Below, piece after piece: positions 35,365-43,628 of a DNA stretch of 64,000 nt. Each line of letters begins with the position of its first letter. The first letter of the stretch is position 1. A model generated the notes under the pieces. That model saw only the letters and a program-made list of their open reading frames with translations. It was not told where the DNA came from and did not search any database. Origin of the DNA: Halorubrum trapanicum (GTDB lineage: Archaea > Halobacteriota > Halobacteria > Halobacteriales > Haloferacaceae); assembly GCF_002355655.1 (NCBI RefSeq), contig NZ_AP017569.1, forward strand, positions 1,984,001-2,048,000, given 5' to 3'. The translations under genes were made by a program, and so were the position numbers.

Positions 35365-36600
35365 TCACCCGACGATCAACGGGCCGATCAGCACGCCCAT
35401 CAGGTGGACGCGTCGGGCGCCGACCCGCGGCGGGACGAGCCCCAGCGCGCCGGCGACGAGGAGGACGCCGACGCCGAACGCCCCGGCGAACGCGTACGAC
35501 ACGAGCGCGAGCAGTCCCAACACGCCGACCGAGAGCCGGGTGTAGTCGGCGTTGCCGACGATTCGGAGGTACGGATCGCCGACGAGCACGACCAGGGCGA
35601 ACCCGAAGCACGCGGCGGTCGCGGCCGCGACGACCAGCATCGGCAGCGCGAACGGCACGCCGGCCCGGTCGATCGCGACGGTGACGCCCGTGCGCGGCGT
35701 TCCGAGCGCAACCAGCGCGAACAGCGCGAAGATGGTGTTCGCCGTGCTGGCGCCGCTCGTCGCCACGACGAACCCGCGGTCGGCCGACGCGCGCGGCACC
35801 GCCGGCATCGCGGCCACGGCGGCGATGGCGGCCGAGACGCCCGGCACGTACCCGACCACCGCGCCGGCGAGCGAGCCGGCGCCCGCGCTCGTCCCGAGGT
35901 CGCGCGCGCGCATCGCGATCCGGGGATCGGCCTGCGGCGGGACCCCCTCGCCGCCGAGCGCGTCGACGAGGACCGGCACGCCGAACAGCCCGGCGAACAG
36001 CGGCGCGAGGACGCCCCCGGTCGACAGCGGCGCCGCTGGGTCGGCGTCGAGCGTCGCGAACCCGAGCGCGGCGCTCGCGAGGAAGGCGACCAGTCCGCCG
36101 ACCGCGGCCCGGCGCGACGACTCGGTGAGCACGAGCAGGGCGACGACGCCGCCGAGCAGCAGCGGGAGGTGCGCGCGCATCGCCGGGTACCACCGCGTCA
36201 TCAGCCACGTTATCGGGACCGCGAGCGGCACCGCGAGCGCGACCGCCAGCCCGGAACCGAGTGCGGAGAGGCGGACCGCCTCCCGGCCGCGGCCCGCGAT
36301 CACCAGCCGATGACCGGGGAGCGCGGCGACCGCGGTCGCGGCGTCGGGCACACCCAGCGCGAGCGCGGGAACGATGTCGAGAAAGGAGTGGACGACGCCG
36401 GCGCCGAGCATCGCGACGCCGACGAACAGCGGGTCGGCCGGCACCGACGGGGCGAACCCCGCGAGAAGCAGCGCGAAGTTGTTGGCGTGGAGCCCGGGGA
36501 CCAGCCCGCTCGCGGTCCCGAGCGCGACTCCGCCGAGCAGGAAGGCGAGCGCGCCCGCCGCGAATGTCGGATCGACCACCGGCCGCACGAGCGCGTCCAT
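35365..36600 (-). CDS. TctA-family (tripartite tricarboxylate transporter type) permease
   Basis: A 411-residue integral membrane protein with about ten to twelve helices. The TctA signature appears twice: SGLVPGLHANNFALLLAGFA near the N-terminus and GAVVGYVPGVSAAIAAVAAM near residue 240, followed by SGASTANTIFALFALVALG. The usual partners TctB and TctC are absent here, as in other archaea, where this family stands alone. The substrate is unknown; organic acids are only a guess. The gene is single and converges with nothing close. Confidence 0.88.
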   Translation of the reverse strand: MDALVRPVVDPTFAAGALAFLLGGVALGTASGLVPGLHANNFALLLAGFAPSVPADPLFVGVAMLGAGVVHSFLDIVPALALGVPDAATAVAALPGHRLVIAGRGREAVRLSALGSGLAVALAVPLAVPITWLMTRWYPAMRAHLPLLLGGVVALLVLTESSRRAAVGGLVAFLASAALGFATLDADPAAPLSTGGVLAPLFAGLFGVPVLVDALGGEGVPPQADPRIAMRARDLGTSAGAGSLAGAVVGYVPGVSAAIAAVAAMPAVPRASADRGFVVATSGASTANTIFALFALVALGTPRTGVTVAIDRAGVPFALPMLVVAAATAACFGFALVVLVGDPYLRIVGNADYTRLSVGVLGLLALVSYAFAGAFGVGVLLVAGALGLVPPRVGARRVHLMGVLIGPLIVG

Positions 36601-36684
36601 CGAGACGGGATGGCCGCGGCTCCGGACTTAAGGTGTCGGGGGTCGAGCCCGTCGGCAGGACCAGCGGCGAGTCGAACCGGGCGG

Positions 36685-36879
36685 TTACGCGTTCTGCGCG
36701 GCCTGCGACTTCTTCTGGGTGACGTAGCCGGCGATCCGGTTGCGGACGCCCTTCGACTCGACGGTCGTCAGCGCCGTGACGCTCTCCTTGTTCGTCTCGA
36801 AGTCCGTGTTGAACGAGTCGGGGTACCGCTCCAGCAGGGCGTTCCCGAGCTGTTTGATGTACTTGGGTTTGATGGCCAT
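36685..36879 (-). CDS. rps17e: 30S ribosomal protein eS17
   Basis: A 64-residue small-subunit protein: MAIKPKYIKQLGNALLERYP, then SFNTDFETNKESVTALTTVE and SKGVRNRIAGYVTQKKSQ. This is the short archaeal form. In minus orientation ccttttagttc (about 36901-36911) lies about 25-30 bases before the ATG and is the likely TATA box. Confidence 0.95.
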   Translation of the reverse strand: MAIKPKYIKQLGNALLERYPDSFNTDFETNKESVTALTTVESKGVRNRIAGYVTQKKSQAAQNA

Positions 36880-36971
36880 ACCGAGCGATACCGGAGGGCC
36901 GAACTAAAAGGGTTCGTTCCGCCGCGAGCGGCCGCGAGCCGTGAGTCGGCGGCGGTGTTCGTCCCGACTCG

Positions 36972-37637
36972 TCACGTCTCGTCCGCGCGCTCGCGCCACC
37001 CGGTCGCCTCGTCGATGCGCGCGAACGCCTCGCGCTCGGCCGGGCCGCCGCAGCGCTCGACCACGTCCGCGAAGTAGCGGAGGCGTTCGAGCAGTTCGGC
37101 GGTGTCGAACGCCGGCACGTCGAGCCGCGAGGCGGCCACCGTGGCGTCGACGACCGCGCCGAACCCGCGGTTGACGGTCGGCACGCGCTCGCTCACGACC
37201 GCGGACTCGACCGGCGACAGCTCCCACGTCCGAACCGTGGTGTCCCCCTCGGTCTCGGCCGCGACCTCTTCGGCGTCGACCTCGACCCACGCGTCGGCGC
37301 TCGGTAGCACCGGGTCGTCGACCTCTGTGACCGTCAGCGCCGCGTCGACGAACGTCCGCGGGTCGACGGTGAACTGGACGACCCCGCCGCCGCGCTCCGC
37401 GAAGTTCCGCCACGTGCGGGTGCGCCCGTAGGTGCGCGCGGTGACGGGACTTTCGGGTTCGCCGTCCGCGTCCGTCTCGGGCGCGTGGAGCCCAAGGGCC
37501 GCGACGTTCCACCGGTCGTTCGGCCCGAGCGTCGTCACCGCGGACTCAGTGACGCCGCGGAGTGCGACCGGCCAGCCGTCGGGGGCGACGCCCTCGAACT
37601 CTCTCGGCTCGTCGCTCCCGTCGCCCTCGTCGTTCAC
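36972..37637 (-). CDS. DUF447-family protein (possible flavin or pterin binding fold)
   Basis: A 221-residue protein with a GTG start. Family-like stretches are ESAVTTLGPNDRWNVAALGL, TYGRTRTWRNFAERGGGVVQ, FTVDPRTFVDAALTV and VPTVNRGFGAVVDATVAASR. DUF447 proteins have a split-barrel, FMN-binding-like fold and in methylotrophs and methanogens cluster with methanopterin and related cofactor genes. The GTG overlaps the stop of the citG-like gene by four bases (GTGA), making it the last cistron of a coupled operon with cofD, so a role in cofactor metabolism is likely by association. Confidence 0.87.
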   Translation of the reverse strand: MNDEGDGSDEPREFEGVAPDGWPVALRGVTESAVTTLGPNDRWNVAALGLHAPETDADGEPESPVTARTYGRTRTWRNFAERGGGVVQFTVDPRTFVDAALTVTEVDDPVLPSADAWVEVDAEEVAAETEGDTTVRTWELSPVESAVVSERVPTVNRGFGAVVDATVAASRLDVPAFDTAELLERLRYFADVVERCGGPAEREAFARIDEATGWRERADET

Positions 37638-38635
37638 GGCGCCACCTCCGCGCCGCGTCGGAGCGCGACGAACAGCGCCGCGCAGGTGAGGTCGGCCGTC
37701 GTGCCGGGATTGATCCCCTCGGCGACGAACTCCTCCGCCAGCGACTCCGCGGCGTCGAGATCGGCGCCGCGGACTACGTCGGCGTCGACCCCGGAAACGT
37801 CTCCCACCGGACCGCTCGGATCCCCCTCGGGCTCCAGAATCGCTCTCGCCCGCCCGCTCGCGTCGCGGGCCGTCTCCGCCCCCTGCGTCGACGCGACGAG
37901 CGTGTCGGGCTCCGCGGCGAGCAGCCCGAGGAACGCCCGCGCCGCCCGGTCGGCGAGCGGCCCCTCGTCGGTCAGGATCCACTCGGCCGCGCGGAACGTC
38001 CGCGGGAACCCCTCGACCCACTCCGCGGCGTTGCGGTCGGGGACGCGGTCCGGGTCCTCCGTGGTCTCGGGGTCGCCGGGGTCGGCCGACAGCGCCATGA
38101 CGTCGCGCAGGGTCGTCCCGCGCTCCCGGAGCGCGGGCTCGGCGTCGCTCCCGAGGCGCACGTCGAGCTCGTCGGCGCCCGGCGGCGGGTCGTCGACCGC
38201 GACGTCGACGGCCTCGAACGCGCGGTAGAAGGCGACCGCGTCCTCGACGGTCGTCGCCCGACAGACGGAGTCGACGCCGTCGGGCGAGAGCTCCCGATCC
38301 GGATCCGCGGCCGCCCGCGCCAGCGGGATCAGAAGCAGCAGGCAGCCGAACTGCGTGTTCGTCCCGGCGCGGTCGGCCATCCCTCCCACGGCGCGCTCGA
38401 ACGCGTCGCCGACGCCGGGTGGATCGCCCGCGGTCCCTCTCGTCGCCGCCAGTTCGAGGCCCGGCCGCGCGCCGACCGCGCCGCCGAGGAACGCCTCGAA
38501 CCGCAGGTCCGCGAGGTCGCGGCGCCGGTCGACGTTCCCGGGCTTCGGCGTGCCGGCGACCTCCACGAGGAGCGCGAGCGTCGCGTCGTCGACCGGATCG
38601 GCGGCCGCTCCCCGGCGTCGCTCGTTCCGGGTCAC
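37634..38635 (-). CDS. citG: triphosphoribosyl-dephospho-CoA synthase family (CitG-like)
   Basis: A 333-residue member of the CitG/MdcB family. The N-terminal nucleotide motif is VEVAGTPKPGNVDRRRD, the middle has GTNTQFGCLLLLIPLARA, and the C-terminal signature is EEFVAEGINPGTTADLTCAA. In bacteria the enzyme makes the citrate or malonate lyase prosthetic group, but there is no lyase here. The archaeal branch, next to cofD and DUF447, probably serves another cofactor. It starts with GTG overlapping the upstream stop by four bases. Confidence 0.88.
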   Translation of the reverse strand: MTRNERRRGAAADPVDDATLALLVEVAGTPKPGNVDRRRDLADLRFEAFLGGAVGARPGLELAATRGTAGDPPGVGDAFERAVGGMADRAGTNTQFGCLLLLIPLARAAADPDRELSPDGVDSVCRATTVEDAVAFYRAFEAVDVAVDDPPPGADELDVRLGSDAEPALRERGTTLRDVMALSADPGDPETTEDPDRVPDRNAAEWVEGFPRTFRAAEWILTDEGPLADRAARAFLGLLAAEPDTLVASTQGAETARDASGRARAILEPEGDPSGPVGDVSGVDADVVRGADLDAAESLAEEFVAEGINPGTTADLTCAALFVALRRGAEVAP

Positions 38636-39459
38636 GGCCGCGCCTCCGATTCGAGACCGGTCTCGTCGCCCCGGTCCCGCAGCGCTTCCGCCCGCCACTC
38701 CTCCACCGCGTCCGCGACGCGCGCGAGGACGGGCGGGTCCTCGGTCGGGCGCCCGACGCTCACCGCGTCGGCGCCGTGCGCGGCGTACTCGGCGACCGTC
38801 TCGCGGCCCCGGACGCCGTTGTTCGCGACGAGCGTCAGGTCGGCGAGATCGCCCCTGTCGCCGCTCACGACCCCCGCGTCGATCGTCGCCGCGAGGTCCG
38901 CGATCACCGCCTCCGAGTCCATCGCGTCGACGTGGAGCCAGTCCGCGCCGGCGGCCGCGACGCGCTCCGCGACGGCGACGAGGTCGACGCCGGGGACCTC
39001 CGCGCGGACCTTCACGCTCGTCGTCGCGCCCGTCTCGGCGGCCGCGGCGACGTACCGGGCGAGGCGGTCCGGCTCGCGCAGCAGCGACTCGCCGCAGCCG
39101 ACCGCGCGCAGCTCCGGCTGCCGGCAGTGGGCGTTCACCTCGCAGACTGCGCCGCGGTCGGCGCAGACTTCGGCGGCCGCTCGAATCGGCTCCGGCGTCG
39201 CGCTCCGGACGTTGACGCCGGGCCTGACGGGCGCGTCGGCGAGCGCGTCGAGCTGGTCGGCGACGAACGCGAGCGGGTCGGCCGGAAGGAACTCGGACCG
39301 GCCGCGCGCGACGAGGTCGCGGGCCGCGCCGCGGCTCGCCGGGTCGAGCGCGACGCCGCCGAGGAGCGCGACGTCGACGTGCTCGGCCGCGTCGCGGGCC
39401 CACGCGGCGTCGGCGGCGCCGCTGAGGCTCGCGGCGACGAGGAAGGGATCTCGCGTCAC
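38632..39459 (-). CDS. Dus-like TIM-barrel flavoprotein
   Basis: A 275-residue protein related to tRNA-dihydrouridine synthases: [18 protein letters not shown] opens the barrel, [20 protein letters not shown] holds the NxxCP-type active-site region in altered form (NAHCRQPE), [12 protein letters not shown] is the FMN-phosphate-contact lysine segment, and [16 protein letters not shown] and [11 protein letters not shown] complete it. The C-terminal tRNA-binding domain of true Dus enzymes is missing. With cofD and citG as coupled neighbours, it may reduce a cofactor precursor rather than tRNA. GTG start overlaps the cofD stop (GTGA). Confidence 0.82.
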   Translation of the reverse strand: MTRDPFLVAASLSGAADAAWARDAAEHVDVALLGGVALDPASRGAARDLVARGRSEFLPADPLAFVADQLDALADAPVRPGVNVRSATPEPIRAAAEVCADRGAVCEVNAHCRQPELRAVGCGESLLREPDRLARYVAAAAETGATTSVKVRAEVPGVDLVAVAERVAAAGADWLHVDAMDSEAVIADLAATIDAGVVSGDRGDLADLTLVANNGVRGRETVAEYAAHGADAVSVGRPTEDPPVLARVADAVEEWRAEALRDRGDETGLESEARP

Positions 39460-40508
39460 TCCGCGCCCTCCCGCGGCGGCGCGTCCGCCGCGTCGCCGCC
39501 GGCCGCGTCGTCGGCGACCGCCGCCAGCGCACGCTCGCAGGCGCGAGCGACGCGCTCGGCGTCGTCCGCGTCGTCTATCCGGGTGTCGGTGCGTTCGACG
39601 TGCCGCTCGGGGAGTTCGGTCGGGTCGTCGTCGTCGAGGACGAACGCGTCCGCGAAGGGATACGAGTCGGTCACGCCCGCGGTCGAGGGGTCGCGGCCGA
39701 CGCCCGCCATCAGGTCCGCGGCCGGCCCGGAGAAGGCCTCGTCGCCGACGAACGGCGAGACGGCGACGACGGGCGTCTCGCGGAGCGCGCGCTCGAACCC
39801 GGGCAGCGCCAGCATCGGCCCGATGCTCGTCACGGGGTTCGAGGGGCCTATCACGACCGGCTCCGCGAGCGCGTCCAGCACCGCGTCGGTCGGCTCGGCG
39901 TCCGCCGCGCCCCGGAACTCCACGTCGGCCACCGGCGGCTCGCCGCGGCGCGCGACCCAGTACTCCTGGAAGTGGAGCGTCTCGCCGCCCTCGGTGTGGA
40001 CCAGCGTCGCCACCGGGTCGTCGGACATCGGGAGGAGGTCCACGTCGAGGTCGAACGCGTCCGCGAGGGCCCGGATCGCCTCGGTGAGCGTGTGCCCCTC
40101 GTCGAGCAGGCTCGTCCGCGTGAGGTGGACCGCGCGGTCGCGGTCGCCGATCTCCATGAACTCGCCGACCGCAGAAAATCGCCGCCAGCGGGCCATCTCG
40201 CGGCCCGCGGTCTGCGCGTGGTCGTCGAGGTACCGGGGGCCCGTTCCGAGTCCGACCTCGTCGGCGAGCCGCCGCAGCTCCTCGTGGGTCGCGGTGGTGT
40301 CGCCGTCGATCCCCCACCACGTCTCGCGGTCGAGGACGCCGCCGCCCGCGAACAGCACGGTGTCGACATCGGGGCAGACCAGGTGCCCGCCGAGCTCGAT
40401 GTCGTCGCCGGTGTTGGCGACGACCGCGGTCTCGGCCGGGTCCCATACCCGGGCCGCGCCGTCGAGGAGCTTCGGCGTGCCCGTCCCCCCGGCGAGGAAG
40501 GTTACCAT
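39456..40508 (-). CDS. cofD: 2-phospho-L-lactate transferase (F420 synthesis)
   Basis: A 350-residue CofD that joins the lactyl-phosphate-type unit to the deazaflavin Fo in coenzyme F420 synthesis. It begins [20 protein letters not shown], the family's phosphate loop, then [51 protein letters not shown] and [15 protein letters not shown]. It heads the four-gene operon cofD, dus-like, citG-like, DUF447, in which each junction is a four-base GTGA overlap. A TATA-like ggatacaaatcc (minus orientation, near 40530-40541) lies about 30 bases before the ATG. Confidence 0.95.
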   Translation of the reverse strand: MVTFLAGGTGTPKLLDGAARVWDPAETAVVANTGDDIELGGHLVCPDVDTVLFAGGGVLDRETWWGIDGDTTATHEELRRLADEVGLGTGPRYLDDHAQTAGREMARWRRFSAVGEFMEIGDRDRAVHLTRTSLLDEGHTLTEAIRALADAFDLDVDLLPMSDDPVATLVHTEGGETLHFQEYWVARRGEPPVADVEFRGAADAEPTDAVLDALAEPVVIGPSNPVTSIGPMLALPGFERALRETPVVAVSPFVGDEAFSGPAADLMAGVGRDPSTAGVTDSYPFADAFVLDDDDPTELPERHVERTDTRIDDADDAERVARACERALAAVADDAAGGDAADAPPREGAE

Positions 40509-40622
40509 ACCGGCGCAAGGCGACCCCCGGATTTGTATCCTCGCCTCCGCGCTCGACGAGCCGGATCGAGGCGAGGTCGACGGCGTCATTTATAAGTCAC
40601 CGACGACGCGCCATCGATCTCC

Positions 40623-41066
40623 GCGGTCGGCGCGTGCCTCCGAGTGGCCGCCTTTGGCGGCCGCGAGGAGCACGCGCGAGGGAGTCGGCCGACTGGAGCG
40701 AAGCGGAGGGAGGCCGACGAGGCTGGGGAGGCGTGAGGTGCGGTCGCTGTGCGGGGCGGGACTCGAAGGGGCAGCCGCGAGGCCGCCGTAGGCGACGTAA
40801 GCACCGTAGGGAGCGAGTGAAACGAGCGACTGAGGAGCGCAGCGAGCGTACGGCGGCCTCACGGCTGGGGCTTCGGCGGTGTTCGTCGGCGATCCGCCAG
40901 TAGCCATTTATAAGCTCGCGGCTGGGGATTTGGGGGAGTTCGCCGCCGATCCACTGTCAGTTATTTATAAGCGAGCGGCTGGGGCTTCGGCGGTGTTCGC
41001 CGCTGATCTGCGGCATCTCATTTATAAGCGATCGACCGGGACTTTAGACGTGGTCGCCGCCATCCC
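40623..41066 (-). repeat. composite structured repeat, copy D (reverse orientation)
   Basis: On the minus strand a partial unit (41038-41066) and three full 57-bp units (40981-41037, 40924-40980, 40867-40923), each with an atttataag box on the plus strand at 57-bp spacing (40906, 40963, 41020), lead to P1: 40849-40866 with 40773-40790, 18 positions with one G-U-type mismatch. The linker is 40759-40772 (one base differs from the other copies). P2 is gtcggcc (40684-40690) with ggccgac (40712-40718). P3 is gcgcgtgc (40630-40637) with gcacgcgc (40670-40677), with a strong inner hairpin, ggccgcc with ggcggcc. It fills the gap between icd and cofD, both also on the minus strand. Confidence 0.88.
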
Positions 41067-41176
41067 CTAAAAAACCGGTTCGACGGAATACACCTGAGAG
41101 TCGACACCGAAACGAGATCTGAAAAATACCGAAACCGATCAGGTGGCGATCCGACGAAATTCGACCGGAGCTCCGC

Positions 41177-42439
41177 TTACGCCAGCTCGTCGATCTTGTC
41201 GACGACGGCGTCCGCGAACTCGCTGGTCGCGAGCTTCTCGCCGCCCTCGATCTGCCGGTGGAGGTCGTAGGTGACCTTCCCGGAGGCGATGGTCTCCTCG
41301 ACGGCGTCGCGCACGAGGTCCGCGGCGTCCGACCAGCCGAGGTAGTCGAGCATCTCGCGGCCCGAGAGGATCATCGCGGTGGGGTTCACCTTGTCCTCGC
41401 CGGCGTACTTGGGCGCGGAGCCGTGGACCGGCTCGGCGAGGCAGCGGCCGTGACCGAAGTTGGCGCCGGGCGCGATGCCGAGGCCGCCGATCTGCGCGCC
41501 GGCGGCGTCGGACATGTAGTCGCCGTTGAGGTTCATCGTCGCGATGACCTCGTACTCGTCCGTGCGGGTCAGCAGCTGCTGGAGCATGTTGTCCGCGATG
41601 CGGTCCTTCACGACGAGGGTGCCGTCAGGCCGCTCGCCGTCGTGCTCCTCCCAGAGCTGGTCTTCGGTGATGACGTCCTCGCCGTACTCCTCCTCGGCGA
41701 CCTCGTAGCCCCAGTCGCGGAACGCGCCCTCGGTGAACTTCATGATGTTCCCCTTGTGGACGAGGGTGACCGAGTCGCGGTCGTTGGCGAGCGCGTAGTC
41801 GATCGCCTCGCGGACGAGGCGCTTCGAGCCGAACTCGGAGATGGGCTTGACGCCGATGCCGACCGGGCCGTCGTGGATGACGTCCGCGATGCCCATGTCG
41901 TCTTCGAGGAAGTCGCGTACCTGCTCGACCTCGTCGGTGCCGGCCTCCCACTCGACGCCCGCGTAGACGTCTTCGGTGTTCTCGCGGAAGGTGACCATGT
42001 CCATCTCCTCGGGGTTCTTGACGGGCGACGGGACGCCTTCGAGGTGGTAGGTCGGGCGGACGTTCGCGTACAGGTCGAGCGTCTGCCGGAGCGCGACGTT
42101 CAGCGAGCGGAACCCGGCGCCGACCGGCGTCGTCAGCGGCCCCTTGATCGCGACGCGGTGGTTGCGGATCGCCGAGACGGTGTCCTCGGGCAGGTTCTCG
42201 TCGTACTTCTCGCGGGCGCTCTCGCCCGCGTAGACGCGCATCCACGCGATGGATCGGCCCGTCGCCTCGGCGGCGGCGTCGAGCACCTGCTGCGCGGCCG
42301 GCCCGACGTCGGTGCCGATCCCGTCGCCGTGGATGATCGGAACGATCGGATTAGACGGGACGTTCAGCTCGCCGGTCTCCTCGTCGGCGAGCGTGATGGC
42401 TTCGCCGTCGTCGGGGACGTCGACCTTATCGTAGCTCAT
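41177..42439 (-). CDS. icd: isocitrate dehydrogenase (NADP type)
   Basis: A 420-residue enzyme of the citric acid cycle that oxidises isocitrate to 2-oxoglutarate. Visible: IIHGDGIGTDVGPAAQQVLD, KGPLTTPVGAGFRSLNVALR (isocitrate-binding Ser/Asn and Arg region), LDLYANVRPTYHLEGVPSPV, RENTEDVYAGVEWEAG, DRIADNMLQQLL and MNLNGDYMSDAAGAQIGGLG. The cofactor NADP is assumed from the family. A TATA-like actttaggg (minus orientation, near 42466-42474) is about 30 bases before the ATG. Confidence 0.96.
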   Translation of the reverse strand: MSYDKVDVPDDGEAITLADEETGELNVPSNPIVPIIHGDGIGTDVGPAAQQVLDAAAEATGRSIAWMRVYAGESAREKYDENLPEDTVSAIRNHRVAIKGPLTTPVGAGFRSLNVALRQTLDLYANVRPTYHLEGVPSPVKNPEEMDMVTFRENTEDVYAGVEWEAGTDEVEQVRDFLEDDMGIADVIHDGPVGIGVKPISEFGSKRLVREAIDYALANDRDSVTLVHKGNIMKFTEGAFRDWGYEVAEEEYGEDVITEDQLWEEHDGERPDGTLVVKDRIADNMLQQLLTRTDEYEVIATMNLNGDYMSDAAGAQIGGLGIAPGANFGHGRCLAEPVHGSAPKYAGEDKVNPTAMILSGREMLDYLGWSDAADLVRDAVEETIASGKVTYDLHRQIEGGEKLATSEFADAVVDKIDELA

Positions 42440-42563
42440 GAACGTTCGTGGATTCAGTTGGGCCCCTAAAGTGCCTGCCGTTTTCGGCGTGAGCGTCGCG
42501 CTCGCAGCGCTTGCCGGTTCTCGACCGCGGGTACGTTCCGAACCGGTCGCCGCCCTCCCGGCC

Positions 42564-43577
42564 TCAGACCGGCTCCACCTCGACGTCGAACATCGACCGC
42601 CAGCGGTAGCGGCGCCCGCCCCAGACGAACGTCCGACGCGCGAGTGCGTACGCCATCAGCGGCGGGGCGAGCAGGACCCCGGGCGCCGCGAGCAGGAACG
42701 TCGCCCGAGAGATTCCGAACCGGGCGTACGCGGCGCCCGCCAGCGCGGTGACGAGCGCGACGCCTGCGAACGGCGCGAACAGACAGAGCGCGGCCATCGC
42801 GACGCCGAAGACGGCGTTGAACGCGGTCGCCCGCGGCGCGTGGTACCGGGTGATCGTGAAGAATCGGACGAACCGCTCCAGCGAGCCGCGGAGCGAGCCG
42901 CCGGCCTCGACGTAGCGCGTCCGGTCCGCCGCCGACACGTCGAGGTGTTCGGTGAGCGTCCCGTCGTCGCTGACGGTCCGACGGAGGTCGCGACGGAACG
43001 CCGCCTCTCCGTCGCGGAGGTCGTCCCGCTCGAATATCACCGCGCCGCCCCACGCGACCCCGGCCGCGAACACCGCGAGCGTCCCGCCGATGACGTACGC
43101 CGGCTCGAACAGCCGGGCGAGGGGGTCCTCCCCGACGAACACCGGCACCTCCGTGGTCGGCCCCCGCCGGTCGTAGTCCGCGTCGAGCGTCGCCAGCCAG
43201 TCGGCGGGATGGTGAAAGTCGTCGTCGGTCCACGCGATCCGGTCGTTCGCGGCCGCCTCCATCCCGGCCGCAATGGCGTTCGCCTTCCCGGAGCAGCCCG
43301 CCGGCTCGCCGGCGATCACGACCCGGACCCGGTCCGGGAGGTCGCCGCGCCGGTCCGCTACGGGGTCGTCCGGGGTGTCGCAGATCACGAGCAGTTCGTC
43401 GGCCGCGGGGTCGCCGTCGAACTCGCCGCCCTCGTCCCCGTTCTCGCCGGCGAACGCCTCCGGGCCGCGCAGCTGCCCGACCATCTCGTCGCACGCGTCG
43501 GTCCAGCGGACGGTCGGGAGCAGGACCGACACCGGCGTCGGCCCCGTCGACGATGCGGTCGGCTCCGAATCGGTCAC
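42564..43577 (-). CDS. membrane glycosyltransferase, family 2/21-like
   Basis: A 337-residue GT-A enzyme resembling ceramide-glucosyltransferase-like family 21. VSVLLPTVRWTDACDEMVGQ begins the domain; AGCSGKANAIAAGMEAA, then IAWTDDDFHHPADWL gives the metal-binding Asp cluster; the catalytic Asp is in TLTEHLD-like residues near 190, and RYRWRSMFDVE near the C-terminus matches the (Q/R)xxRW motif. Hydrophobic helices at about 135-165 and 255-310 anchor it. The acceptor lipid is unknown. It overlaps nothing and is followed by the HTTM gene upstream on the same strand. Confidence 0.85.
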   Translation of the reverse strand: MTDSEPTASSTGPTPVSVLLPTVRWTDACDEMVGQLRGPEAFAGENGDEGGEFDGDPAADELLVICDTPDDPVADRRGDLPDRVRVVIAGEPAGCSGKANAIAAGMEAAANDRIAWTDDDFHHPADWLATLDADYDRRGPTTEVPVFVGEDPLARLFEPAYVIGGTLAVFAAGVAWGGAVIFERDDLRDGEAAFRRDLRRTVSDDGTLTEHLDVSAADRTRYVEAGGSLRGSLERFVRFFTITRYHAPRATAFNAVFGVAMAALCLFAPFAGVALVTALAGAAYARFGISRATFLLAAPGVLLAPPLMAYALARRTFVWGGRRYRWRSMFDVEVEPV

Positions 43578-43628
43578 GCCGTGCGCTTCGTCCGGTTCAC
43601 GGATAAACGACCACGGTCGAGCCGCGGC

